DNA from: Cohnella hashimotonis
Lineage (GTDB): Bacteria; Bacillota; Bacilli; Paenibacillales; Paenibacillaceae
Length of the DNA: 64,000 nt
Direction of reading: 5' to 3'
Assembly (NCBI RefSeq): GCF_030014955.1
Contig: NZ_JAGRPV010000001.1
Coordinates: forward strand, 6,882,001 to 6,946,000
Under the pieces are notes generated by a model. The model did no database searches. It saw only the letters and a program-made list of their open reading frames with translations, and was not told the DNA's origin. Each line of letters begins with the position of its first letter. The stretch's first letter is position 1. A program made the translations under genes and the position numbers. Of this stretch, positions 1 to 8,104 are shown in pieces.

Positions 1-184
1 CGATCAGCTCGAGCAGCAGCCGCTCCGTCTCCGCGATCATCCCTTCCACCGGCTTGCTGCGATGCGACATTTCCATGAGCGACATGCCCTGTCCCCCATA
101 CTCGACAAAGCTGTCCCGTCCCTGCTCCAGCACCTCGAGCGGCAGCGCCGCCGGTCCTGGATTGAAATTGTACGTCCGATCCAT
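1..184 (-). CDS. serC: Phosphoserine aminotransferase SerC, N-terminal part
   Basis: Only the first 61 codons lie in the window; the rest runs off the left edge. The start reads MDRTYNFNPGPAALP and continues with GQGMSLMEMSHRSK, the conserved beginning of SerC, the PLP enzyme that transaminates 3-phosphohydroxypyruvate to phosphoserine in serine biosynthesis. The ATG at 184 follows an AAGAGGCG ribosome site. A T-box leader with a terminator lies directly upstream on the same strand, so the gene is probably controlled by charging of a tRNA. The PLP lysine is outside the window. Identity is firm from the N-terminal signature, although the protein is incomplete. Confidence 0.93.
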   Translation of the reverse strand, partial: MDRTYNFNPGPAALPLEVLEQGRDSFVEYGGQGMSLMEMSHRSKPVEGMIAETERLLLELI

Positions 185-204
185 TTTCCATCGCCTCTTT
201 CCCA

Positions 205-470
205 AGATTGTCGTTTGAAAACGCAAAGACGCCCCTCGTCCGAATTGGGACGAGGAGCGTCAGCTCGCGGTGCCACCCAACTTGATGAACCGGCGCGCGG
301 GGCGCGGCTCATCCTCTTGGTTCCGCGGTAACGGGCGGGGCCGGTAAACTTAGGATACGGCGGTATCTAGCGATACCCAGCCGCTCTTGACGGGAACGCC
401 TCCGAGTTGGATGCTCTTCACAGGCATGATTCCGATCTGCGATTGTTTGATCATTCTAACGGAGGGCGGG
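205..470 (-). promoter_or_regulatory. T-box riboswitch leader of serC
   Basis: On the minus strand the sequence GGGTGGCACCGCG (rev. comp. near 265-277) is the invariant T-box that pairs with the uncharged tRNA acceptor end. It is preceded by a CCGTTA/GCGG-rich region and by a GGTATC-GCTA-GATACC hairpin of stem III type, and followed by a strong terminator hairpin. T-box leaders raise readthrough when the cognate tRNA is uncharged; upstream of serC a serine tRNA would be expected. I could not place the specifier codon in stem I, so amino-acid specificity is an inference from the gene. The 5' boundary is approximate. Confidence 0.85.
221..261 (-). terminator. T-box-controlled terminator
   Basis: On the minus strand a stem of about 14 bp (GACGCTCCTCGTCC / GGACGAGGGGCGTC) is followed by TTTGCGTTTT. 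It lies between the T-box and the serC start, where the conditional terminator is expected. Confidence 0.85.
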
Positions 471-487
471 CGGCATTGTCAACAAGC

Positions 488-1492
488 TCACCTTGCGTCC
501 GTCTCCCCGAACGAAGCCGAGTCGAAAAACACCAGCTCGCGGTCGCTTCCGAACTTGCTTGCGTACCTCGCTTGCTCGAGCATGATCGCTTCGGGGCTCA
601 TTCCCGGCGTATAAATGCCTATTGCAATGCGTGTTAGCGCCGACTCCCGGACGGCCTGGACGATATGCTCGTCCCCGTCGAACGACAGGCCGAATACCGT
701 AAGCCCGCCGGACTGGCGCTCCAGGCTGTCGTAACAGAACGAGAGGTACTCGTTTTCCAAAATGCGCGACATTTTGTGGCGGCTCAGCCCTTCGGATACG
801 AAAAGCGGCACGGCGTTCCCGCTCCTATACAACTGGTCCAGCGTGCGCGGCAGCGTGAGGTGGCGGCTTTCTGCGACGATCTTGCGCGTGAGCTTGTCCT
901 CCGTATACAGATGCAGAGCGCCGTGCAGGAAATGAAGCGGAATGCGCTCCAGGTACTTCTCCGGCACCTCGGACGAGAAGACGCAGTCGAAGAAGTAATC
1001 CTTGAAGGATGACGGCGAGGTCATGATGGCCCAATAGGGAATCAGGTCGTACGAGGTGGTGAAAATCGCCTTGAACCGGGCAAGCTGCACGCCCAGCACG
1101 GCGAGCCTGCCGTGTCTGCGGCCCTCTGCGGCCGGCGCACCGGGAAGCGTGTCGACATCGGTCTTCTCCGGATGCACCTGCTGCACGACCCGGACGAGCG
1201 CGTGCCGGATATCCGCGTAGAGGTCCGGCAGTCTGCCGCTGGCGTTGCCGACGAGCCCGTTCAAGGCGATCGCCTGGTTGATCTCGCGCAGCGCCAGCTC
1301 GAAGTTGGTCGTGCCGAGCGCCCGGAAGATCGCGGACACCGTCTCTTCCATAAAAGGCGCTGCAGCTTGATAGAGCGAGCCATAGCTGAACCTCGGCGAA
1401 TAAGAGATCGACAGCCCGTTGCCCGCCAGCAGCGCATCTGTATGCGCTTCCTGGATGTCCCGATAAGCATACATCTCGTAGCGAAAAGACAT
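488..1492 (-). CDS. SIR2-like fold protein, DUF4917 type
   Basis: A 334-residue protein. The ATG at 1492 is chosen because it has a GGGGGAGG site 8 nt upstream; an open frame extends further 5' but lacks a site. Visible motifs are LLAGNGLSISY near the N-terminus, IFTTSYDLIPYWA in the middle, LHFLHGALHLY, and VPLFVSEG followed by GLSFDGDEHI near the C-terminus. This order of GNG, TT-YD and HG motifs resembles DUF4917 and SIR2-like nucleotide-binding domains. Function is unknown: some SIR2-like proteins degrade NAD in phage defence, but no effector partner is adjacent. A 51-bp repeat array separates it from the gene upstream, so it is probably transcribed alone. Confidence 0.6.
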   Translation of the reverse strand: MSFRYEMYAYRDIQEAHTDALLAGNGLSISYSPRFSYGSLYQAAAPFMEETVSAIFRALGTTNFELALREINQAIALNGLVGNASGRLPDLYADIRHALVRVVQQVHPEKTDVDTLPGAPAAEGRRHGRLAVLGVQLARFKAIFTTSYDLIPYWAIMTSPSSFKDYFFDCVFSSEVPEKYLERIPLHFLHGALHLYTEDKLTRKIVAESRHLTLPRTLDQLYRSGNAVPLFVSEGLSRHKMSRILENEYLSFCYDSLERQSGGLTVFGLSFDGDEHIVQAVRESALTRIAIGIYTPGMSPEAIMLEQARYASKFGSDRELVFFDSASFGETDAR

Positions 1493-1600
1493 ATGGCGCC
1501 TCCCCCGGCAATCTCCGAATCCCCATCCCGGCAGTGCCGGGCTTCGATTCGAGTATACCAGACAGGGAGGCGCCATGCCTTCCTTATAGGTTCATGCGAG

Positions 1601-2084
1601 TGCTTTCCGTCGGCAGCACTTCGCGCCGCTGGACCCGCGTACGCTCGCATGTGCTTTCCCTAGGCAGCACTTCGGGCCACTGGACCCGCATACGCTCGCA
1701 TGTGCTTTCCCTCGGCAGCATTTCGCGCCGCTGGACCCGCATACGCTCGCATGTGCTTTCCCTCGGCAGCATTTCGCGCCGCTGGACCCGCGTACGCTCG
1801 CATGTGCTTTCCCTCGGCAGCACTTCGCGCCACTGGACCCGCATACGCTCGCATGTGCTTTCCCTCGACAGCACTTCGCGCCGCTGGACCCGCGTACGCT
1901 CGCATGTGCTTTCCCTAGGCAGCACTTCGCGCCACTGGACCCGCATACGCTCGCATGTGCTTTCCCTCGGCAGCACTTTGCGCCGCTGGACCCGCGTACG
2001 CTCGCATGTGCTTTCCCTAGGCAGCACTTCGCGCCGCTGGACCCGCATACGCTCGCATGTGCTTTCCCTCGGCAGCATTTCGCT
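1601..2084. repeat. 51-bp tandem repeat array, 9.5 copies
   Basis: Copies begin at 1601 and recur every 51 bp exactly (1652, 1703, 1754, 1805, 1856, 1907, 1958, 2009), with a partial copy from 2060. Each unit carries TGCTTTCCCTCGGCAG, CACTTCGCGCCGCTGG and ACCCGCATACGCTCGCATG. Copies differ at a few positions, mainly CCGCT/CCACT and CGCGTACG/CGCATACG. Because 51 is divisible by three, several frames stay open through the array on both strands, but these are artefacts: they have no ribosome site and the repeat ends abruptly. The array lies between two minus-strand genes. It is not a CRISPR because there are no variable spacers. Confidence 0.95.
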
Positions 2085-2120
2085 CACCGAGCCGCGAAGA
2101 AAACCTCGCCTGCTCGTCCC

Positions 2121-2732
2121 TCACTCCGGCCGCTCCAGCGAAAATGCTTCGCCCAGCTTCGCGTACGCATTGCCCGCCAGCCGGCTCACCGGCTGAAGCA
2201 GCTGCGCGTCTATTCTGCCGCCGCTGAGCAGTTCGTCGGCGACATGGAAGCGTACGACGCGGCCGATCAGCAGGTCGCAGGCCGGCGCGTCGGCCGTTCC
2301 GCCAAGCGGATAGGCATGCTCGAGCACGCATTCCATGCGGATCTTCGCCTCCGCGAGGCCGGGTACGGGCACGGCGCTGCTCTGCACGGCCGTAAAGCCC
2401 GCGAAGTCGATCTCGCTCTCCTCCGGCGGGAGGTTCGCCGCAGCGAGGTTCGCAGCGTTCACGTTCGACTCATCGGTGACATGAACGACGAAGCTGCCGG
2501 TCGCCAACGCATTGCGCGCGCTGTCTTTTTGCCGCCCGCTCTTGCGTTGGACCGATATCGACACCATCGGCGGATTCGCGGTCACGATATTAAAATAGCT
2601 GAACGGTGCCGCGTTCACGACCCCGTCCGTCGACAGCGTCGTCATCAGCGCGATCGGACGCGGCACGATGCTGCCGATCATGAGCTTATAGTTGTCCCGT
2701 TCGGTCTGGTCAGCCGGATCAATCGCGATCAT
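2121..2732 (-). CDS. Flavin reductase family protein
   Basis: A 203-residue protein starting at the ATG at 2732, preceded by GGGAGAG; upstream frame extension is rejected. It begins MIAIDPADQTERDNYKLM and contains GSIVPRPIALMTT, NAAPFSYFNIVTANPP and KDSARNALATGSFVVHV, the FMN-binding barrel of the flavin reductase-like family. Such enzymes bind FMN and often supply reduced flavin to an oxygenase or act on quinones. It lies 67 nt downstream of the MhqO-like dioxygenase and is probably in the same operon, suggesting a joint role in detoxifying quinones or aromatic electrophiles. Family assignment is firm; the substrate is inferred. Confidence 0.88.
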   Translation of the reverse strand: MIAIDPADQTERDNYKLMIGSIVPRPIALMTTLSTDGVVNAAPFSYFNIVTANPPMVSISVQRKSGRQKDSARNALATGSFVVHVTDESNVNAANLAAANLPPEESEIDFAGFTAVQSSAVPVPGLAEAKIRMECVLEHAYPLGGTADAPACDLLIGRVVRFHVADELLSGGRIDAQLLQPVSRLAGNAYAKLGEAFSLERPE

Positions 2733-2799
2733 GCTTGTTCTCTCCCTTCGCCGGGGCCGTCCTATGCGGCCTGCACGGCATTCACTTGCGCGGTATCCG

Positions 2800-3753
2800 T
2801 CATTGTGCACGGTCGGCGTCCAGCACGCGGACCTCGATCGGAGGCAGCGCCTTCTCAAGCTCGGCGCGTCTTGGCTCGAACCATTCGGGCAGCATCAGCA
2901 GCTCGCCGAGCGCCTCGGCCGGCTCGTCGCGAGCGAAGCCGGGCGGATCCGTCGCGATCTCGAATAGAATGCCCCCGGTCTCGCGGAAATAGATGGCATT
3001 AAAGTACTGCCGGTCGGTAAACGGCGTCGGCTGGAAGCCGTGCACGAGCGTCCGCTCGCGCCATACGCGGTGATCTTCGTCGTTCTTCGCGCGCCAGGCG
3101 ATATGGTGCACCGTGCCGGAGCCGCCGTGACCGCCCGGGACCGCATCCTCGCGGACCTCGACGATATTGCCCAGCTCTCCGTAAGCGCGGAACCGGACAA
3201 GGCCGCCTTCCGAGCCGACCTTTTCGAGCCCCAGCAGTCCCTGCAGCGTCTCCATCGTCTTGTCAGGCGCGAGGCTGAAAAGAACGGCGCCGCCAAGTCC
3301 CTTGATCGCCTTGTCGGCCGGCACGCCGCCGAACGACCACTTGCTCGGCTCGCCCTGCACGCGCTCGACCAGTTCGAGCTGCAGCTCGTCGCGGTCGCGG
3401 AACCGCAGGAAGGTCTCTCCGAACCGCGTCGTCCGCTCGTAAGCGATCCCCAGCTTCGCGAGGCGTCCTTCCCAGAAAGAAAGCGCGCCGACCGGCACGG
3501 CAAACGTCGACCAGCCCACCTGACCGCCCCCGATCATTCCTTTGCGACCGTGCTCGAACGGAAAAAACGTAATCGCCGTTCCGGGGCTCCCGCCTTCGTT
3601 GCCGAAGTAGAGGTGATAAACCTCGGGACCGTCGAAGTTTACCGTCTTTTTCACGAGCCGCAGCCCAAGTACACCTGCATAAAAATCCACGTTGTCCTGC
3701 GCGTTGCGAACGAATGCCGTAATATGGTGGATGCCGGCGGTCTTTTGTGTCAT
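2800..3753 (-). CDS. mhqO: Ring-cleaving dioxygenase, MhqO-like (VOC family)
   Basis: A 317-residue two-module vicinal-oxygen-chelate protein. It opens with GIHHITAFVRNAQDNVDFY and has a second module with TVHHIAWRAKNDEDH and GGILFEIATDPPGF. The two HH motifs and the late glutamate of FEIATD fit the metal site of this family. MhqO-type proteins in Bacillus take part in resistance to hydroquinones and catechols under MhqR control. An 18-bp palindrome upstream resembles the MhqR operator. The next gene is a flavin reductase. Family is firm; the mhqO name rests on similarity plus the operator. Confidence 0.85.
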   Translation of the reverse strand: MTQKTAGIHHITAFVRNAQDNVDFYAGVLGLRLVKKTVNFDGPEVYHLYFGNEGGSPGTAITFFPFEHGRKGMIGGGQVGWSTFAVPVGALSFWEGRLAKLGIAYERTTRFGETFLRFRDRDELQLELVERVQGEPSKWSFGGVPADKAIKGLGGAVLFSLAPDKTMETLQGLLGLEKVGSEGGLVRFRAYGELGNIVEVREDAVPGGHGGSGTVHHIAWRAKNDEDHRVWRERTLVHGFQPTPFTDRQYFNAIYFRETGGILFEIATDPPGFARDEPAEALGELLMLPEWFEPRRAELEKALPPIEVRVLDADRAQ

Positions 3754-3803
3754 CGATATCTGCTCCTTCGCTCGTTGGCGATTGGTTTTATCTTTAAATT
3801 ATT

Positions 3804-3821
3804 TATCTTTAATTTAAGATA
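3804..3821. promoter_or_regulatory. MhqR-like operator palindrome
   Basis: TATCTTTAATTTAAGATA is an inverted repeat with 16 of 18 positions paired. It lies about 50 nt upstream of the mhqO start in a strongly AT-rich stretch. The published Bacillus subtilis MhqR operator has the same TATCT...AGATA arms. An overlapping imperfect TATCTTTAAATT repeat lies beside it. Operator function is inferred. Confidence 0.6.
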
Positions 3822-3884
3822 AATATACAGCAAGATTCCCGCCATTGCAAGCGGGAATTCGGCGCAAGCCGCTATCGCCGATAT

Positions 3885-4592
3885 TTAAATCGCATCCAGT
3901 CCGGGATATCCGATGAACGAGAGGTCGGACCGTTGCCCCGCGCCGTGTTCCGGCTCGTCTACGATGCCGAGCTGGCCGGCTTTGATGACGGCTTCGACCC
4001 TCGATTTGACCTTGAGCATGTGAAAAAGGTCCGTCAGCGCGTACTCGAGCGACCGTTGGCTGATCAGCAGCGCTTGCGCAATTTCCTTGTTGCTCTTGCC
4101 GCGGGCAATCTCCGTCAGAATCTGCCGGTCCCTATCGGACACGGCCGCGATCGTCGGATCGGCGCGCGGCTCGGGGCGAGGCTCGCTCGGGCGCCTGAGC
4201 TGCTTGAGCAGCTCCAGGGGCACCACGGCCTCGCCGCGCGACGCGCACCGCACCGCTGTGACGAGCTGCTCCCGGTTCACCGTCTTGGGCAGAAAACCGG
4301 AGAGCCCGGACTCTACCATCAGGTTAAAATGGTTTTTAAAATCGATGCCCGTATAGATTAGAATCGTCGCGTCCGGCCGGATGCCGAGCATGCGCTTCGA
4401 CAGCTCGAGCCCGTTCATGTCGGGCATCTGGAGATCGACGAGGATCACGTCGAACCGCAGCCGCTCCGTCAGCTCGATCGCCATCGCCGCCGTGCTCGCG
4501 AAGCGCACCCGGATGTCTCCTTCCTGCTCGAGCAGCAGCTTCGTGCCTTCCATCACCGAGGGATGGTCGTCTACCGTCAATACTTCTATCAT
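3885..4592 (-). CDS. ComA-like NarL/FixJ response regulator
   Basis: A 235-residue regulator. The receiver (about residues 1-120) begins MIEVLTVDDHPSVMEGTKLL with the acidic pair DD and the phospho-acceptor in VILVDLQMPDMNG. A LuxR-type HTH follows (about 150-215): SDRDRQILTEIARGKSNKEIAQALLISQRSLEYALTDLF. The phrases DDHPSVMEGTK and the RSLEYALT recognition region are close to ComA of Bacillus subtilis, the quorum and competence regulator. It lies 27 nt downstream of a histidine kinase whose transmitter resembles ComP, so the two form a two-component system. No peptide-processing gene (comQ/comX) is visible, so the input signal is probably different. Confidence 0.85.
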   Translation of the reverse strand: MIEVLTVDDHPSVMEGTKLLLEQEGDIRVRFASTAAMAIELTERLRFDVILVDLQMPDMNGLELSKRMLGIRPDATILIYTGIDFKNHFNLMVESGLSGFLPKTVNREQLVTAVRCASRGEAVVPLELLKQLRRPSEPRPEPRADPTIAAVSDRDRQILTEIARGKSNKEIAQALLISQRSLEYALTDLFHMLKVKSRVEAVIKAGQLGIVDEPEHGAGQRSDLSFIGYPGLDAI

Positions 4593-4619
4593 GTGGTTTC
4601 CCTCCCGTCGCAGGCCGGT

Positions 4620-6629
4620 CTAGCCGACAGCCGGTATGCGGATGCTGATGGAGAGCCCGTCGTTCGGGGCCGAGCAGAATACGATCTGGCCGCTCATGCT
4701 GTGCACGCGCTCCTTCATGCCGTATACGCCCATGCTCGCGAATGCGCTCCCCGCTTTCTCGATGTCCATCCCAACGCCATTGTCTTCGTAATGCAAGTGA
4801 ATCAAGCCTGACGACGCGGCGAGCGCGATTTTCACCCGTGTCGCCTGCGAATGCTTGGACGCGTTCGCGAGCAGCTCTTGAACGACGCGGTAAATGCCCA
4901 GCATCTGATCCTCGCACAAAGCTTCCCCGATATCGCCCAGCTGGTAATCGATCGCATAGTCCGCGCGAAGCTGCGTCAGCTCGAACAGCGAAGCAAGCGA
5001 GGACGCCAGTCCAGCTTCCTTGAGCATAGGCGGGCGAAGATCAATGCACATCATCCGGATTTGGTACATGACGTCCAGCAACCCCTCCGCAATCGCCTGG
5101 AGCTTGCCCCGGAATTCCGGGTCCAGCGTCGGATCGGCGAGCATCTGCTCCGCCTTGCGGTACCAGACGATCTGCTCCTGCAGCGCCGAGTCGTGCAGCT
5201 CCTGGGCAAGCCGCTTGCGCTCGTGCTCGTTCAACTGGAACAGCAGCCGGAGCAGCTTGGACGGGACGGCCTTCTGCGACGCAGCGGATTCTACCTCTCT
5301 GGTCAAGTCCTCGATAACCAGAAAATTGTCGTACAGCACGCTGACGTACCGGCAGATTGTCTCGAGCCATATCCGAACCTGCCCTAGCTGAAGGGCTGCA
5401 GGACGCTTTCCTACGCACAGCACGTAAGCCGATCTGCGGATATCCCCGATCCGGATAAGATAGCCTGCCGGCTTGTCTACAACGCGGCATAGCGGCAGCT
5501 CGGCGCACCACGCCTTGGGGAGTTCCCCCAGCCATCCCGGGATCCGCTCGCCCCCGCGGAGGACGCTGCGGCGGCCGGACCGAACCTCGAGCAGGCAGAC
5601 TTCCTCGGTCATGAGCACCTCCCTTACGACTCGAACGAGACGCTCCTCCATCTCGGACACTTTGACCATGCCGAACAGTGCGCTCGAAAAGCAGTCCAGA
5701 CTATTCTGCAGACGGACGTACAGTTCGCCGTTTTCCCGCACCAGCCTCTCCGTCTCCAGCCGTTGGCTCTCCGCCTGCTTGCGTTCGGTGATATCCCGTA
5801 CGATCGAGATTGCGGCGACGCCTCCCTTATAAGGCACGGGACCCGAGATGACCTCGACGTCGACGAACGAGCCGTCCATCCGCACGATCCGCTGCTCGGC
5901 CGGCGCGCTCGTGCGGCCTTCGCGGTACACCTTGGACAGGCGAGACAGCGCATCGTCCAGGCCGTCCGGATGAATCATTCCGAAAATCCGCGCCTCCGTC
6001 AGTTCCTGCGCGCCGAACAGCGCCTTCGTCGCCGGGTTGGCGTATAGGATCCGGTAATCCTGGTGAAAAATGATCCCATCGGGGCTCTGCTCGGCCAACT
6101 GAAAATCGATTCCCTCGCCCCCGAACGATGCCGACATTTTAACTGCGACTTGCGGCGCGTCCGTAAAAGAGCCGCAGGCGGCCAACTTGGCCTCGGTAAT
6201 GTCGCGAAAAATCGCGTTGATAAATCGGCGCCCGGATACGTCGGTCGGAAAGGCAGTGCAGACGCTCAGCCAGCGCAGCTCTCCGTCCGCGCGATAGATG
6301 CGGCATTCCAGATCGTCCCCGCTGCCGTCCGGCGCCGTGATGTCCAATGCCAGAAATACGTCGAAATCGTCCGGATGCACGATCCGGCTCCATGCGCGCA
6401 TATCTTGCAGTTGATCCCTGCCGTATCCCGTAATCGACAGCACGGACTCGGATAAATAATCGCAGCGCCCCGTCTCCGCCTCGTACGAACACATCGCCAC
6501 GCCCACCGATTCCATAATGCGGCGCATTTTGATTTGTTCCAGCTCATGCGAAGCCGTAGACGATTTCTTGAAAGACTGATGACGGTTGGCAGTCAACGCT
6601 CGCTGAGAGACAATAGGCGATTTTTTCAC
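4620..6629 (-). CDS. Soluble PAS-PAS histidine kinase with ComP-like transmitter
   Basis: About 669 residues. I prefer the GTG at 6629 because AGGAAGGG lies 8 nt upstream; a GTG at 6662 is also open. Domains: a first PAS/PAC (about 35-165, with LSESVLSITGYGRDQL and RWLSVCTAFPTDV), a second PAS (about 180-290, with AEQSPDGIIFHQDYRILYAN and IVRDITERK), a GAF-like or linker region, then HisKA_3 with the phospho-histidine in LAQELHDSALQEQ and a HATPase_c with ANASKHSQATRV and DNGVGMD. ComP has many membrane helices; this protein has none, so it senses a cytoplasmic cue. It is cotranscribed with the ComA-like regulator. Two Spo0A-box-like sites lie upstream. Confidence 0.85.
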   Translation of the reverse strand: MKKSPIVSQRALTANRHQSFKKSSTASHELEQIKMRRIMESVGVAMCSYEAETGRCDYLSESVLSITGYGRDQLQDMRAWSRIVHPDDFDVFLALDITAPDGSGDDLECRIYRADGELRWLSVCTAFPTDVSGRRFINAIFRDITEAKLAACGSFTDAPQVAVKMSASFGGEGIDFQLAEQSPDGIIFHQDYRILYANPATKALFGAQELTEARIFGMIHPDGLDDALSRLSKVYREGRTSAPAEQRIVRMDGSFVDVEVISGPVPYKGGVAAISIVRDITERKQAESQRLETERLVRENGELYVRLQNSLDCFSSALFGMVKVSEMEERLVRVVREVLMTEEVCLLEVRSGRRSVLRGGERIPGWLGELPKAWCAELPLCRVVDKPAGYLIRIGDIRRSAYVLCVGKRPAALQLGQVRIWLETICRYVSVLYDNFLVIEDLTREVESAASQKAVPSKLLRLLFQLNEHERKRLAQELHDSALQEQIVWYRKAEQMLADPTLDPEFRGKLQAIAEGLLDVMYQIRMMCIDLRPPMLKEAGLASSLASLFELTQLRADYAIDYQLGDIGEALCEDQMLGIYRVVQELLANASKHSQATRVKIALAASSGLIHLHYEDNGVGMDIEKAGSAFASMGVYGMKERVHSMSGQIVFCSAPNDGLSISIRIPAVG

Positions 6630-6724
6630 GTGGCATTCCCTTCCTCGTCCACTATATTCCACATTCCATTAAATAATGATTATTTTACCAATTCTAGCGG
6701 GAACCAAATGGCGTCTTTTCAAAA

Positions 6725-6751
6725 TTCGACACCTTTCCTTATATTTCGATA
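6725..6751 (-). promoter_or_regulatory. Two Spo0A-box-like sites upstream of the PAS kinase
   Basis: The minus strand has TGTCGAA (6725-6731), a perfect 0A box, and TATCGAA (6745-6751), one mismatch, 20 bp apart. Both are inside a 230-bp AT-rich intergenic stretch between the kinase and the cheB terminator. The region 6630-6891 holds no gene. Control by Spo0A is inferred from the motif only. Confidence 0.4.
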
Positions 6752-6891
6752 TTTTCTGGTCTTTATTTTAGTCCCAACCGCTAAACATTTGCTAAAAATG
6801 ATAAGACAGCGCTTTTCCCTTCTTTATCTCTACGCCCAAGAAAGCCATAATAGCGAGAGCAGGCCTGCGTTTCCGGCACGCCGCGCATAGC

Positions 6892-6940
6892 AAAAAGGGC
6901 GGTGCAGCGTCATTTTCCCTTGACGCGCACTGCCCTTTTC
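6892..6940 (-). terminator. Terminator of the chemotaxis operon
   Basis: AAAAGGGC...GCCCTTTT arms enclose a second pairing TGACGC/GCGTCA; the minus-strand hairpin ends in GCCCTTTTTG. It lies 52 nt past the cheB stop. Confidence 0.85.
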
Positions 6941-6991
6941 GAAGCGTATGACCCGACGTATCTCCAATCTGAATGCCCGGGACTGCCCCGG

Positions 6992-8068
6992 TCAGCTTCT
7001 TCCCGTTACTTGAACGATCTTCTCGGCAATCCTCCCTAGCGGTACGACGTGTTCGACACAGCCGAGCTCAATCGCGGACCTCGGCATGCCGTAGACGACA
7101 CAAGTCTCCTGGGACTCCGCGATCGTCGAGGCGGCGCCGAGCTCCTTGGCCAGCAGCATGCCCTTCGCCCCGTCCTGTCCCATGCCCGTCATGATGACGT
7201 AATGGCGCTTCAGCCTCGACAGGCGGGCCACCGATTCGAACAAGACGTCTACGGACGGACGGTGACCGCTCCGCAGCGGATCCTCCGTTAACTTGACGAG
7301 GTATTCGCCGTTTTTTTCCACGACGGTCAGATGCCGGTCGCCGGGCGCGACGTAGACGCGCCCCCCCCGCAATGCCTCTCCGTCCTCGGCTTCCGAGACG
7401 CGCACCTCGCAAATCGTGTTCAACCGCTCGGCAAGCGACTTCGTGAATCGCGGAGGCATGTGCTGCACCACCAGTACCGGGTAGAGAAACCCCGCCGGCA
7501 GCGCCGACAGGACGGCGTCCAGCGCACGCGGTCCGCCGGTCGAAGTGCCGACCGCCACTACCTGGCCGAACGTCCTGAAGCCCGGCGAGTCCTCGCGCCT
7601 GCTTCCCGCCGCAGCGCGAAGGGCAGCGGCAGGCCTCGCCTCGGCCGACGGCTTCAACGCGGCTTTCTGCGTTTTGGACGCCGCTTTGACCTTCGCAACC
7701 AGCTCCGTCCTCACCTTGTATAGATCAAAAGATGTCGAGCCGGAAGGCTTGCCGACGAAGTCCACGGCGCCCCGCCGCAGTGCGTCTATGGTCGCAGCGG
7801 CCCCTTCTTGCGTCTGCGAGCTCAGCATGACGATCGGCACCGGACGCGACCTCATGATGGCGGATACCGCGTCCAGCCCGTTCATGCCGGGCATCTCGAC
7901 GTCCATCGTAATGACGTCCGGCTGGAGCTCCTGGGCCATGCTTACCGCTTCGGCTCCGTTCGTCGCCACTCCCGGCACTTCGATCGCCGGGTCCTCTTCG
8001 AGCAGACGCTTGATCAGCTTGCGCATGAAGATCGAGTCGTCGACCACCAGCACCCGAATCGCAGCCAT
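6992..8068 (-). CDS. cheB: Protein-glutamate methylesterase CheB
   Basis: A 358-residue two-domain enzyme. The receiver (1-120) has VLVVDDSIFMR and DVITMDVEMPGMNG. The catalytic domain (about 165-355) has the nucleophile motif VGTSTGGPRAL, the HMPPRFTKSLAERLN stretch with the catalytic histidine, and the late MTGMGQDGA with the aspartate. CheB removes methyl groups from chemoreceptors, or deamidates glutamines, and closes the adaptation loop with CheR. It is the last gene of the operon, 36 nt after cheR, and is followed by a terminator. Length and all key residues are normal. Confidence 0.97.
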   Translation of the reverse strand: MAAIRVLVVDDSIFMRKLIKRLLEEDPAIEVPGVATNGAEAVSMAQELQPDVITMDVEMPGMNGLDAVSAIMRSRPVPIVMLSSQTQEGAAATIDALRRGAVDFVGKPSGSTSFDLYKVRTELVAKVKAASKTQKAALKPSAEARPAAALRAAAGSRREDSPGFRTFGQVVAVGTSTGGPRALDAVLSALPAGFLYPVLVVQHMPPRFTKSLAERLNTICEVRVSEAEDGEALRGGRVYVAPGDRHLTVVEKNGEYLVKLTEDPLRSGHRPSVDVLFESVARLSRLKRHYVIMTGMGQDGAKGMLLAKELGAASTIAESQETCVVYGMPRSAIELGCVEHVVPLGRIAEKIVQVTGRS

Positions 8069-8104
8069 CGCGTCCTCCTCCTTTCCGTTTCGCCGGAACG
8101 ACCT

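Noticed and set aside
1534..2196. Long open frames on both strands across the 51-bp array
   Set aside because: Period divisible by three keeps frames open automatically; no ribosome sites, and flanking sequence does not continue the protein.
3835..3858. Terminator after the ComA-like gene
   Set aside because: ATTCCCGC/GCGGGAAT hairpin has no T-tract on the minus strand; weak evidence only.
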